The position numbers and the translations under genes are program-made. The notes beneath the pieces were generated by a model, which had not been told where the DNA came from, ran no database searches, and saw only the letters and a program-made list of their open reading frames with translations. 64,000 nucleotides of DNA, taken from NCBI RefSeq assembly GCF_006770285.1, contig NZ_CP017195.1, positions 62,001 through 126,000 of the forward strand, read 5' to 3'. Below are positions 44,601 to 53,090 of the stretch, piece after piece (position 1 is the stretch's first letter; the number at the start of each line of letters is the position of its first letter). The DNA is from Lactococcus paracarnosus (GTDB lineage: Bacteria > Bacillota > Bacilli > Lactobacillales > Streptococcaceae).

Positions 44601-44615
44601 TATTTTGAAGGATCA

Positions 44616-45080
44616 TCATAATGTTTTACGCATGCTCATATCTGTCACGCCAAATCCCATTTTTTTATATAGGTGAATCGCAGTCGCGTTACTACCAAAA
44701 ACATGAAGTGATAAGGCAGAAAAGCCGAGCTGTTTTGCTTCTGATTCAACTAAGGATAGGGCTTTGGTACCAAAGCCTCTATTTTGAAAAGCTGGGTAGA
44801 TTTCAAAATCATAGATGAAGGCAGTCTCTGTATCTTGGTTAGACTTAGCAAACCAGATATAACCAAGATTTTCGGACTTCTCTTGGATCATGTATAAATA
44901 ATTATCTGCTGTTAACAGCCCATCTGGTAGTAACTGCTGGTAGGTAGTTTCAGCATTTGAAAGCGCATCAGCTTTAGGCCAACTGCCATTACCTTCCTTT
45001 TCGTTTGCATAGGTGGTTATGGCAGTTGCCATATAGTCGTCAAAATTAGCTTGATGCATTTTAGTAAGGGTTAACATCAT
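44616..45080 (-). CDS. GNAT family N-acetyltransferase
   Basis: The acetyl-CoA-binding motif is IYPAFQNRGFGTKALSLVESEAKQLGFSALSLHVFGSNATAIHLYKKMGF (about residues 95-144), classical GNAT motifs A and B. The acceptor is unknown. 154 aa, soluble, monocistronic. The ribosome site is AGGAGAT. Confidence 0.9.
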   Translation of the reverse strand: MMLTLTKMHQANFDDYMATAITTYANEKEGNGSWPKADALSNAETTYQQLLPDGLLTADNYLYMIQEKSENLGYIWFAKSNQDTETAFIYDFEIYPAFQNRGFGTKALSLVESEAKQLGFSALSLHVFGSNATAIHLYKKMGFGVTDMSMRKTL

Positions 45081-45426
45081 ATCTCCTGTTTAAAAAATTA
45101 TTTCATAGTGTAATCAGTTATCAGCAAAGGATCATAATCAAAGCGTTAGTCACCAGATAGTTCATTATAACACGATTTTCCTTGCTTTAAATGAGAAGCA
45201 TAATGGAAGTACGTCTCTTTTTTAATAGAAAATACATGATTTTAATTGCTTGCGTATCTGTCGGTCTGAGTATAATCTACGATTTTTATTTTAAAATTAG
45301 TCTGTAACATGCTAGTTAACCTAAAGTTATTAAATTTACAAAACTACTTGACATTTACTCGAAACATGGTAAAATAGTTGAGTATGCTTTTGGCATAACT
45401 ACGAAACGGAAAAGAGGTGAAATCCT
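45081..45426. other. Intergenic region with the rpsU promoter
   Basis: TTGACA (45348-45353) and an extended -10, TGGTAAAAT (TAAAAT 45370-45375), lie 16 bp apart. A small hairpin TATGC/GCATA near 45382-45396 follows in the leader. The rest (45081-45340) holds the GNAT gene promoter and no visible gene. Confidence 0.65.
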
Positions 45427-45603
45427 ATGTCACAAACAATCGTACGCAAAAACGAATCGCTTGACGACGCGCTTCGCCGCTTTAAACGTTCAGTTACAAA
45501 AGCTGGAACACTTCAAGAAGCCCGTAAACGCGAGCATTACGAAAAACCTTCTGTTAAACGTAAACGTAAATCAGAAGCAGCACGTAAACGTAAAAAATTC
45601 TAG
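45427..45603 (+). CDS. rpsU: 30S ribosomal protein S21
   Basis: This 58-residue, very basic protein reads [20 protein letters not shown] at its start and ends in repeated RKRK motifs, the full S21 pattern. S21 helps mRNA pairing on the 30S subunit. AAAGAGGTG precedes the ATG. It has a strong promoter and its own terminator. Confidence 0.96.
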   Translation: MSQTIVRKNESLDDALRRFKRSVTKAGTLQEARKREHYEKPSVKRKRKSEAARKRKKF

Positions 45604-45618
45604 TTACTAGAAGAAAGA

Positions 45619-45642
45619 GCAACCCGATGGGTTGTTTTTTTA
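45619..45642 (+). terminator. Terminator after rpsU
   Basis: GCAACCC-GAT-GGGTTGT followed by a T-run, 15 bases after the stop. Confidence 0.85.
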
Positions 45643-45751
45643 TTTTAAACGATCGTAAAACTTTACTAAATTTTGTCACCACTCTTGATTTTGTGATATA
45701 ATGAACCATGTAGATTTATATAATAAAAATTTAATGGAGGCAACACCCAAA

Positions 45752-46948
45752 ATGGCTAAACTTACAGTAAAAGACGTTGAGTTAACAGGAAAAAAAGTAC
45801 TCGTACGTGTGGACTTTAATGTTCCTTTGAAAGACGGCGTGATTACAAATGACAACCGTATTTCTGCGGCTCTTCCAACAATTAACTACATCCTTGAACA
45901 AGGCGGACGCGCAATTCTTTTCTCTCACCTTGGTCGTGTAAAAGAAGAAGCTGATAAAGCTGGTAAATCACTTGCACCAGTTGCAAAAGCATTGTCTGAA
46001 AAACTTGGTAAACCAGTTGTATTTACTGGTACTACACGTGGAGCTGAACTTGAAACTGCAATCGCAGCGCTTAAAGACGGCGAAATTTTACTTGTTGAAA
46101 ACACACGTTTTGAAGATATCGATGGTAAAAAAGAGTCTAAAAACGATGCTGAGCTTGGTAAATACTGGGCAGGTCTTGGCGATGGTATCTTCGTCAATGA
46201 CGCGTTTGGTACTGCTCACCGTGCGCACGCTTCTAACGTTGGTATCTCTGCAAACGTTGAGAAAGCAGTTGCTGGTTTCTTACTTGAAAACGAAATTGCT
46301 TACATCCAAGAAGCAGTTGAAGCGCCAGTTCGTCCGTTTGTTGCCATCCTTGGTGGATCAAAAGTATCAGATAAAATCGGCGTAATCGAAAATCTTTTGT
46401 CAAAAGCTGACAAAGTAATCATCGGCGGCGGTATGACTTACACATTCCTTAAAGCACAAGGCATCGAGATTGGTGATTCACTTGTTGAAGCTGACAAACT
46501 TGAAGTGGCGAAAGAATTACTTGCTAAATCAAACGGCAAACTTATCTTACCAGTTGACTCAAAAGAAGCTAACGCTTTTGCTGGCTACACTGAGCTTAAA
46601 GATACTGAAGGCGATGCAATCGATGCTGGCTTCCTTGGTCTTGACATCGGTCCTAAATCAATCAAACAATTTGACGCTGAATTAACAGGCGCTAAAACAG
46701 TTGTTTGGAATGGTCCTATGGGCGTATTTGAAAACCCTGACTTCCAAGCTGGTACAGTTGGCGTAATGGATTCAATCGTTAAACAACCAGGCGTTAAATC
46801 AATCATCGGTGGTGGTGATTCTGCAGCAGCAGCAATCAACCTTGGCTATGCTGATAAATTCTCATGGATTTCTACTGGTGGCGGTGCCTCTATGGAATTG
46901 CTTGAAGGTAAAGTATTACCAGGTTTAGCTTCACTTACTGAAAAATAA
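45752..46948 (+). CDS. pgk: Phosphoglycerate kinase
   Basis: Glycolytic enzyme forming ATP and 3-phosphoglycerate. [57 protein letters not shown] and [13 protein letters not shown] are signatures. ATG 45752 is preferred to 45701 because GGAGG lies just before it and it gives the standard 398 aa. Codon choice is strongly biased, as expected for a highly expressed gene. Strong terminator downstream. Confidence 0.96.
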   Translation: MAKLTVKDVELTGKKVLVRVDFNVPLKDGVITNDNRISAALPTINYILEQGGRAILFSHLGRVKEEADKAGKSLAPVAKALSEKLGKPVVFTGTTRGAELETAIAALKDGEILLVENTRFEDIDGKKESKNDAELGKYWAGLGDGIFVNDAFGTAHRAHASNVGISANVEKAVAGFLLENEIAYIQEAVEAPVRPFVAILGGSKVSDKIGVIENLLSKADKVIIGGGMTYTFLKAQGIEIGDSLVEADKLEVAKELLAKSNGKLILPVDSKEANAFAGYTELKDTEGDAIDAGFLGLDIGPKSIKQFDAELTGAKTVVWNGPMGVFENPDFQAGTVGVMDSIVKQPGVKSIIGGGDSAAAAINLGYADKFSWISTGGGASMELLEGKVLPGLASLTEK

Positions 46949-46968
46949 GCTAAAAAATGAATAAGTTA

Positions 46969-47013
46969 AAAACTGTCTGTATCCTAACTATTAGGACATA
47001 GACAGTTTTTTTA
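46969..47013 (+). terminator. Terminator after pgk
   Basis: AACTGTCTGTATCCTAA pairs with TTAGGACATAGACAGTT (one mismatch) around CTAT, followed by seven T. Confidence 0.85.
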
Positions 47014-47053
47014 TATCTAATAAGTCGTATATAGAAAAAATAGGCCTGTTAGC

Positions 47054-47614
47054 CTACTTTTCTAGTTCGTCTTTAAAAATGTCTAGCGGATAGACTTTGT
47101 TGATTGCACGTGCCAAAAATAGGGCAATGTTGAAATCAATCAGTGAGTGAACAAAACCGCCAATACTCAAAATCAAGAGAAGTGAGCCTAAATTTCGTCC
47201 AGCAAGGTGGCTAAAACCAACTGTGAGTAACAAGTAGACGATGGCTACCTCAGCTAGAGTGTGAATTAGGGCAATCACGACATTAAAAATCTGAAATTTG
47301 ACACCGTGCGTGTAGGACTTATGTCGCCAAAGGAAGGTTGCCCCGATCAAGGCGAAGATGACATGTGTTGCTGCACGAAACGTGATTTCGATAGGTAGAC
47401 CAGAAATCAAGAAACCGAGTGCTGATCCTAGTGATACGACAACAGCGGCAAGTGGGGAAATCAACATGGCGATCATGATCGGCACATGGCTTGCCAGGGT
47501 AAAACTAGCAGGTGGGATGACGATTTTAGGCATGACTTGTGGGATGAGGATTGCAAGTGCTGTAAGTAGTGCAGTGGTAGTCAGGAGGGTCAGTCGTTTT
47601 CTTGTTTTATTCAT
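47054..47614 (-). CDS. ECF transporter S-component (possibly niacin-type NiaX)
   Basis: 186 residues with five or six membrane segments. The segment PPASFTLASHVPIMIAMLISPLAAVVVSLGSALGFLISGLPIEITFRAATHVIFALIGA resembles vitamin S-components of ECF transporters, with closest recalled likeness to NiaX (niacin). S-components bind the vitamin and use a shared EcfAA'T module encoded elsewhere. It starts five bases after luxS on the same strand. The exact ligand is uncertain. Confidence 0.65.
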   Translation of the reverse strand: MNKTRKRLTLLTTTALLTALAILIPQVMPKIVIPPASFTLASHVPIMIAMLISPLAAVVVSLGSALGFLISGLPIEITFRAATHVIFALIGATFLWRHKSYTHGVKFQIFNVVIALIHTLAEVAIVYLLLTVGFSHLAGRNLGSLLLILSIGGFVHSLIDFNIALFLARAINKVYPLDIFKDELEK

Positions 47615-47618
47615 CTCC

Positions 47619-48092
47619 TTAAACTACCTTCCTGACAAAAGCATCTGATGAAATACCACGCTCAAGAATTAGTTTAGACCATTCTTTGGCAGTCCATAGA
47701 GAGTGATCACGGTAGTTACCACAAGATTCGATGGTCGTCCCGGGTACATCTGTCCATTCGATGACGTTAACAATCGCTTCAAGAGAAGATTTGATGACTT
47801 TAGCGATTGCTTCAGGCGTGTGCTCTCCCCACATGATCATATGGAAGCCAGTACGACAGCCAAATGGTGAGAAATCGATTAGACCATCGATACGGTCACG
47901 GATGAGACTTGCCATCAAGTGCTCGATCGTGTGCAAGCCTGCTGTTGGGATCTCTTGTTCGTTTGGTTGGACCAAGCGAACATCAAAGTTTGTGATGATA
48001 TCGCCCTTTGGTCCGCTCTCTGAGCCGATTAGTCGAACATAGGGTGCAAGCACCTTAGTGTGGTCAAGTTGGAATGATTCTACTTCTGCCAT
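47619..48092 (-). CDS. luxS: S-ribosylhomocysteine lyase LuxS
   Basis: LuxS cleaves S-ribosylhomocysteine to homocysteine and the AI-2 precursor. The metal ligands are in [14 protein letters not shown] (HxxEH) and a later Cys near [20 protein letters not shown] contains the catalytic Cys. 157 aa, full length. Ribosome site AAGGAGAA. It heads a two-gene transcript with the S-component gene. A mobilizable element begins just upstream of its promoter. Confidence 0.95.
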   Translation of the reverse strand: MAEVESFQLDHTKVLAPYVRLIGSESGPKGDIITNFDVRLVQPNEQEIPTAGLHTIEHLMASLIRDRIDGLIDFSPFGCRTGFHMIMWGEHTPEAIAKVIKSSLEAIVNVIEWTDVPGTTIESCGNYRDHSLWTAKEWSKLILERGISSDAFVRKVV

Positions 48093-48207
48093 GATAAATT
48101 CTCCTTTTCTTTATGTTTCATTATACTTCATGAAGCCAATTATATCAAGGGTTTTCAGCGTTTTCTTGTTTTTGTGATTTCACTAAAAATCATGATATTT
48201 CACTGAA

Positions 48208-48289
48208 AAGTTGTGAGTTTTGTTGTGAACGTTTAGATAATAATAGTAAGGCTTCACAGACCTTTTGAAAATGCAAAGTTGTGAGTTTT
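48208..48289. repeat. Direct repeats at the integrase end of the mobilizable element
   Basis: AAGTTGTGAGTTTT occurs at 48208-48221 and again at 48276-48289, the second copy ending three bases before the integrase stop codon. Such paired direct repeats next to int are typical arm-type sites for tyrosine recombinases (inference). Confidence 0.5.
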
Positions 48290-48292
48290 AAG

Positions 48293-49447
48293 TCACACAA
48301 GAAGTGGTAAATCATTTAGGATTTTAACTGCTTGCTGTTTTTGAGATGAAATTAGATGTGTGTAAATTTCACTTGTCGTACGAGGGTTAGCATGTCCTAC
48401 TCTATCCATAATTACTTTTTGGGATACACCTGCTAGAACAAGCAAGGTGATGTGAGAGTGTCTTAACATATGGGTTGAGAAATTTTTGGGGTTCTTTTTC
48501 ATTCCCCCATAGTCTCCTATTTTTTTCATAAACTTATTTAGCGCACCGTTTGAAAATGGTTGGCTGTGTGTTGTGGCAAATACAAAGTTGCAATTAGATA
48601 TAGCCTTCATTTTTTCTAAAATTTCTGCGGTACGCTCATCAATTGCAATATGTCGAACGGACTGTAGATTTTTAGTAGCACCTATTTTACCGAGATTGCT
48701 TTGCCAGCTTTGGCGGATATAAATATCACGCATTAAGATGTCAACATTTTCCCATTCAAGAGCAGCAGCTTCGCCATATCGACAACCAGTCAAAAAGATA
48801 AACTGAAGCATCAGTAAGCGCCTAAATCCAAGGTCACGGTGATAGGCAGAACGTAAATTTTTGATATAGTATCTTGCAGCATCAACAAATTCATTAAATT
48901 CCCCGACAGTGAAAAATTTCAAATCACGTTTTTCTTTCTGTTCAATCGTTTGCTTAATCTTAGGAGTTCTGATACGTTTGGCTTCATTTACATCTATGTA
49001 TCTCATATTAAAAGCAAACTCAAAGAGTTGTACTAAGATACGTTTAAATTCTTGCCTAGTTGTTGGCTTATCAAAGAAGTTGACAAATTTTTGAAGTTCG
49101 ATACTTGATGTTGCCTTAATTTTTTTATTACCAAATTCAAAATCAATAAGGAAATTCTCGAATTGCTTCTTTTCACGATAAGCGTAACTTGGCGAAATTT
49201 CTTGTTCTCTGATATTCCAATAGACTTCGAAAACTTGAGATAGGGTTGCATTATTAAATGATTCGGTTGCTTTAAGTTCAGACTGTATTTTCCTATTAAT
49301 CTTTTGGGCTAATAACTTTGTAGCCGTACGTTGACTTTGTGCACTTGCAGTTTCAAGTGTTACTGTTACTTGTTTGCGTGCGCCATTTAAAGATTTATAG
49401 GTGTCAAAAAACCTAACCTTTCCATTTTGTAATTTTTTATAATACAT
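48293..49447 (-). CDS. Tyrosine recombinase/integrase of the IME
   Basis: ATG 49447 is used because AAAGGT precedes it (a TTG at 49465 precedes that site). An N-terminal arm-binding part and a SAM-like core-binding domain lead to the catalytic domain with Arg in GCRYGEAAALEW, HxxR in THMLRHSHITLL and the nucleophile Tyr in SEIYTHL. 384 aa, full length. It would integrate and excise the element together with the small gene upstream. Confidence 0.93.
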   Translation of the reverse strand: MYYKKLQNGKVRFFDTYKSLNGARKQVTVTLETASAQSQRTATKLLAQKINRKIQSELKATESFNNATLSQVFEVYWNIREQEISPSYAYREKKQFENFLIDFEFGNKKIKATSSIELQKFVNFFDKPTTRQEFKRILVQLFEFAFNMRYIDVNEAKRIRTPKIKQTIEQKEKRDLKFFTVGEFNEFVDAARYYIKNLRSAYHRDLGFRRLLMLQFIFLTGCRYGEAAALEWENVDILMRDIYIRQSWQSNLGKIGATKNLQSVRHIAIDERTAEILEKMKAISNCNFVFATTHSQPFSNGALNKFMKKIGDYGGMKKNPKNFSTHMLRHSHITLLVLAGVSQKVIMDRVGHANPRTTSEIYTHLISSQKQQAVKILNDLPLLV

Positions 49448-49516
49448 CGTGTTTATACCTTTCAAATTAATAAAAAGGCGAAACAGGTATTTTGATTATA
49501 CCACATTCCGCATTTG

Positions 49517-49717
49517 TTATTTTTCTCTTTGTTCTTGTTTCCATCGTAGATACCTCTCATAGCCCATAGGATCGATTAGGACACGTTTAATCGTTGGATT
49601 GATAATATAAGTCGCAAACTCTGGTAACCGCCGCATAGCAGTTAAATCGTTACTTAGAGTCCCCTTGTTCACTGAGAATAGGTCAGATATTTGGTTTTTA
49701 TTCATAAATTTTTTCAT
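49517..49717 (-). CDS. Excisionase-like small DNA-binding protein
   Basis: 66 residues, KKFMNKNQISDLFSVNKGTLSNDLTAMRR giving a helix-turn-helix-like start and a basic C-terminus (YLRWKQEQREK). It starts behind AAAGGA and lies 70 bp before int on the same strand, the usual place for a recombination directionality factor. Role inferred from size and position. Confidence 0.6.
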   Translation of the reverse strand: MKKFMNKNQISDLFSVNKGTLSNDLTAMRRLPEFATYIINPTIKRVLIDPMGYERYLRWKQEQREK

Positions 49718-49748
49718 ATTTTTTCCTTTTTAAAATTAAAGTATGGTG

Positions 49749-50363
49749 CTAGTTGTCTTTGGCTGTCTTTTTTTCTTCTTCATTTTTCTTAGTCCGTGGT
49801 TTATATCGTTTCGAGTCTAGAAATCGAGCGAAAAAGTAGGTTTTGTCGATGATTAGACTGAGTAAGAGGTAATTATTATCTCTAGCATATTTGACTAAGT
49901 CCTCAAACTCTGTGATATGATTATCTTCAATCAAATCAATGATTTCATTAAGAAAATCATCTGTCGCCTGCTCTGCAATGAATTTATCTAGTTCAAAGCC
50001 ACACCCTGATTCAATATCGTCAATATCATAAGGTGACTAATCGGGGTTTGCTGCATGAATGAAATAATCATACATGCCTTTTGGGCTCATAACGATCTCA
50101 ATATGGGCAGGGGTATTGAGTTTTTCTGTCAATAAATCTGAAACCTGTGAATAGCTTTTTAAGCTATCAAAAAATAAGGCGCCATGTTTATGCGCCTTTT
50201 TGAATTCACCTGTTGATTTATTGACATCTTTGTCATGCCAAGGACTAAGCACGTAAGGAATGTGCATATTTTCTAGAATGTCTAGATAATCTTCTGGTGC
50301 GGAATCTTGGTAAAGCAAAAACGCCCATTTATTTGAGCGCTGTTCTTTTTTCTTCTTTGTCAT
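49749..50363 (-). pseudogene. Rep_2 rolling-circle initiator/relaxase interrupted by an amber codon
   Basis: Two frames, 50037-50363 and 49749-50036, are in the same reading frame and separated only by one TAG (plus 50037-50039). The first half has the HUH metal motif in KKAHKHGALFF (about residue 57) and the catalytic-Tyr-type segment MYDYFIHAANPD; the second half continues SPYDIDDIESGCGFELDKFI, which fits the Rep_2 (pMV158 RepB-like) pattern. The stop is one base from a lysine codon (AAG). Full length would be 204 aa. Either the gene is dead, readthrough occurs, or the 108-aa catalytic part suffices. Confidence 0.75.
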
Positions 50364-50517
50364 GTCGTCTGCTTTCTATTTTGGGTAATATTATTGTTTG
50401 GGGGATATCGTTATTTTAAAACACCTTGTGGTGGTGCTCTTTGTTTCTTCTCTATCATATAGATTACTTTCTGTTTTGTTGAGGGACTATTTCTTGTTTT
50501 TGTGATTACTGATTATT

Positions 50518-50549
50518 GGTGTAATGGGGTCGTAGTAACCCATTACACC
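50518..50549 (-). other. Probable oriT/double-strand origin: pMV158-type nick site in a hairpin loop
   Basis: GGTGTAATGGG (50518-50528) and CCCATTACACC (50539-50549) form a perfect 11-bp stem. Read on the minus strand, the 10-nt loop is TTACTACGAC. It contains TACTACGAC, the nick consensus of pMV158-family Rep proteins, which cut after TACTACG. The site lies about 155 bp before a Rep_2 gene on the same strand, as expected. Confidence 0.8.
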
Positions 50550-50563
50550 CTATGATGGGTGTT

Positions 50564-50598
50564 GTTCCTGCGGCTTTCACGCTGTGAGCCGCAGGAAC
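50564..50598. repeat. Perfect 12-bp inverted repeat beside the nick hairpin
   Basis: GTTCCTGCGGCT (50564-50575) and AGCCGCAGGAAC (50587-50598) pair perfectly around 11 bases that hold a smaller CAC/GTG repeat. It lies between the membrane-protein stop and the nick hairpin. No T-run follows on the minus strand, so it is more likely an origin accessory structure than a terminator. Confidence 0.55.
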
Positions 50599-50604
50599 AC
50601 GGTT

Positions 50605-51222
50605 TTAATCGCGTTTTGTGCCGATGTACCATAGGGTATTTTTTATGCGCTCAGGCGCTGAAAAATAATACTGTGGGTTGTGACTAGATAGCTCTTCTTT
50701 GATTTGTTCTGTCATTTCTTTTAGTATCTTGTGCGCCTGTTGCGACTGTGGCACTTTAATAAAAGCAATGGTTTGCTTATTGGTGATATCTATCACACAT
50801 CGTCTCGCTGCCTTGTTAAAGTCTTTTAATATTGGGTTTATGGCTTGTTTAGTTTGCTTATCAAGGCTGATTTCATTACGTTCACGTTGATGAAGAAATC
50901 GTTGAAAACTTAAGGTTAGACAGATAGACCGCCAAAGATTACTCAAGCTGTCGTGTCGTAAGCGACTGATCACTTCAATCAAAAGGAGAGCTATAAAAGG
51001 GCTAATAGTAATCAAGCCAAACTCTGCTAACCATTGATAGAGTCCTTTGACAGAAGTTTCAACTACTAGCGTAAGATGAGAAGGAGCTGTGATAGTATGT
51101 TCAACATAAGCAATTAACAAAAAAAGCACCCCACTTAGTAGGAGTGCTGTGCTAGCAATAATTAAGATAATTTTGGTAAGCATGAAGATCCGAACAAAAT
51201 ACGATTTATGAGTAGGTTTCAT
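50605..51222 (-). CDS. IME membrane protein (two TM segments)
   Basis: ATG 51222 overlaps the previous stop as ATGA and follows AAAGGGA. The 205-residue protein has membrane helices at about residues 12-40 and 60-85, then a soluble region (LRHDSLSNLWRSICLTLSFQRFL...). No catalytic motif is seen. Lying next to the coupling ATPase and origin, it may link the ATPase to the membrane or to a helper's mating channel (inference). Family not recognised. Confidence 0.6.
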   Translation of the reverse strand: MKPTHKSYFVRIFMLTKIILIIASTALLLSGVLFLLIAYVEHTITAPSHLTLVVETSVKGLYQWLAEFGLITISPFIALLLIEVISRLRHDSLSNLWRSICLTLSFQRFLHQRERNEISLDKQTKQAINPILKDFNKAARRCVIDITNKQTIAFIKVPQSQQAHKILKEMTEQIKEELSSHNPQYYFSAPERIKNTLWYIGTKRD

Positions 51223-52301
51223 GATGATAAGATCCCTTTCTTTGTGTAATAGGTTGGGCATAGAAGCGGTAAAACTTGATAAGGGTGTTCATTATCAATG
51301 ATTTGAATCAAACCTGTGCCTTTTCCGATAGGGATAACAATCCCCTCAGGGTTCAAATCAGGGAATAAAAACTGAACCGTCTTGTGGTTGATATTGCCAA
51401 TTTGAATGTTTACATTTAATTGTTCACGTACTGAGACGGGAATAGAGTTATAGTCAAATCGCTGGCTGACAAGCAGGAGGTGGACTTTCGTTGCACGTCC
51501 TAGAAGTGCGATCTGACTAAGCAGTGAAAAGAAAGCCTCTTTAATCGCTTTGTTTGTCCCCTCACTGAGCGCTAGCACTTCATCAATGACAATCGTTAGG
51601 TGTTTAAACTTTTGATTAGGGGTCTCATAGAGAATGGCTTGGCGCTGATAAATCAGCTGTAGGCTTTTACTGAGTGCTTCATTTATTTCAGAGACAAAAT
51701 CTGATTTAGAGCGATTTTGTTGTGGATGAATGACCTGAACCTGATTAAATTTAGCCCACCGTGATGGACTGTCAAATTTAGGGTCAATAATAATGAGCTC
51801 TGAAATAGGTTTAAGCAAGCTTAAAAAGTAAGTTAAAGCGTAAGATTTTCCAGACCCACTGTTACCTGCGATCGCCATAGAGGTTACCTTATCGTAGTCA
51901 AGCGATAGGTTTTCCATGATTGGGATCAGGTGGTCTGTTTTTGAAGCCACAAACTGATCAAGGTCAGAGATCACTAAGCGCTTGCTTATCCCCACCTTCC
52001 AAGGAAAGCACAAGGCACGTTGCACGTGGATATCATCTGTGCTCAATGGCACAAAATAGGCAGAGTTTTGCTTGAGTAACATATAGCGGGGGTAAAGGGC
52101 AGCGTTTGCGATTAAGAAAATCTTTTGATAAAGGGTATCATCAATCACATAGGAAGCAGGTAATCGAGGGATAAAGAAAAACCCCTCCTTTCCGACCTTG
52201 ACATCAAATGAATTGGTGTAACTCGTCTCCCCTTCAATTTGACTCCCCAGCGCCATATTTAAGCACTGGAGTAGATAGTGTGCACATTGTTCACCTGTCA
52301 T
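51219..52301 (-). CDS. FtsK/SpoIIIE-type DNA-translocating coupling protein (TcpA-like)
   Basis: Walker A AGNSGSGKSYALTYFL (about residues 150-165), Walker B LTIVIDEVLAL and the later GRATKVHLLLVSQRFD are FtsK/HerA-type ATPase motifs. No N-terminal membrane helix is obvious, unlike classical FtsK. In IMEs such proteins pump the nicked strand toward a helper's channel (family knowledge). 360 aa. The start overlaps the previous stop by one base and the stop overlaps the next start. Confidence 0.85.
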   Translation of the reverse strand: MTGEQCAHYLLQCLNMALGSQIEGETSYTNSFDVKVGKEGFFFIPRLPASYVIDDTLYQKIFLIANAALYPRYMLLKQNSAYFVPLSTDDIHVQRALCFPWKVGISKRLVISDLDQFVASKTDHLIPIMENLSLDYDKVTSMAIAGNSGSGKSYALTYFLSLLKPISELIIIDPKFDSPSRWAKFNQVQVIHPQQNRSKSDFVSEINEALSKSLQLIYQRQAILYETPNQKFKHLTIVIDEVLALSEGTNKAIKEAFFSLLSQIALLGRATKVHLLLVSQRFDYNSIPVSVREQLNVNIQIGNINHKTVQFLFPDLNPEGIVIPIGKGTGLIQIIDNEHPYQVLPLLCPTYYTKKGILSS

Positions 52302-52618
52302 TAGTTAACCTCCTTAAGGTCTACAGCTCGAAAATAAATGTTATAAGAGACTTCACAAGCTTCAATGTTGTCAAATTTGACAACTGAAAGATAAGCAGGA
52401 AGTGAAACTTTTGTTTCAAACTTGACCTCAAAAGGCGGCAAGCCAGCTTGTGTGAACCACGCTTTATAGGCTTGAACCTCGTCTGTGCGTTTACCATCTT
52501 CAAACTTCATTTGCGGTTCAAGATCAAGGCTAAGTGAGTGGATAGGTTTTGAGCTATCAAAGAGTTGTGCTGCGAGTGTTGCGGAATATCCTCCGCCACG
52601 TTTGTTATTGAATTTCAT
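52301..52618 (-). CDS. Small IME protein, copy 2 of a tandem pair (YdcP/DUF961-like?)
   Basis: 105 residues; KFNNKRGGGYSATLAAQLFDSSKPIHSLSLDLEPQMKFEDGK and a beta-rich C-terminus (VSLPAYLSVVKFDNIEACEVSYNIYFRAVDL). About 90 percent identical to the gene at 52701-53018 by eye. Size, position before the FtsK-like gene and beta-rich pattern recall YdcP/DUF961 proteins of Tn916-like elements, but the match is not certain. Ribosome site AAAGGAGAA. Confidence 0.6.
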   Translation of the reverse strand: MKFNNKRGGGYSATLAAQLFDSSKPIHSLSLDLEPQMKFEDGKRTDEVQAYKAWFTQAGLPPFEVKFETKVSLPAYLSVVKFDNIEACEVSYNIYFRAVDLKEVN

Positions 52619-53090
52619 GAGTATTTCTCCTTTAAAAAAATAGTGTGTGCGATAGGCTCGGTTTTATGTCATGAGCTGGACAGGGTTCATTAATCTGTCG
52701 TTATTTCACCTCCTTAAGGTCTACAGCTCGAAAATAAATGTTATAAGAGACTTCACAAGCTTCAATGTTGTCAAATTCGACAACCGAAAGATAAGCAGGA
52801 AGTGCAACTTTTTTTTCAAACTTCACTTCAAAAGGTGGCAAGCCAGCTTGTGTGAACCACGCTTTATAGGCTTGAATCTCGTTTGTGCGCTTACCATCTT
52901 CAAACTTCATTTGTGGTTCAAGGTCAAGACTAAGTGAGTGGATAGGTTCTGAGCTATCAAAAAGTTGTGCTGCAAGTGTTGCGGAATATCCTCCGCCTCG
53001 TCGTGTGTTAAATTTCATGGTCAATTCTCCTAAATAAAAAAAATAGTGTGTGCGATAGGCTCAGTTTTATGTCATGAGCTGGACAAAGTC
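52311..53090. repeat. Tandem duplication of about 400 bp
   Basis: Two units, about 52311-52690 and 52711-53090, each contain the 105-aa gene and the same flank TAGTGTGTGCGATAGGCTC plus GTTTTATGTCATGAGCTGGAC. They differ at scattered third positions and a few codons. The duplication includes the ribosome site and leader. Confidence 0.8.
52701..53018 (-). CDS. Small IME protein, copy 1 of a tandem pair
   Basis: ATG 53018 follows AGGAGAATTGACC. The 105-aa product differs from copy 2 at about ten places (for example NTRRGGGY for NNKRGGGY and EKKVALPAY for ETKVSLPAY). It is the first gene of the transfer operon. Keeping both copies open suggests both are used or the duplication is recent. Family uncertain (YdcP/DUF961-like). 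Confidence 0.6.
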   Translation of the reverse strand: MKFNTRRGGGYSATLAAQLFDSSEPIHSLSLDLEPQMKFEDGKRTNEIQAYKAWFTQAGLPPFEVKFEKKVALPAYLSVVEFDNIEACEVSYNIYFRAVDLKEVK

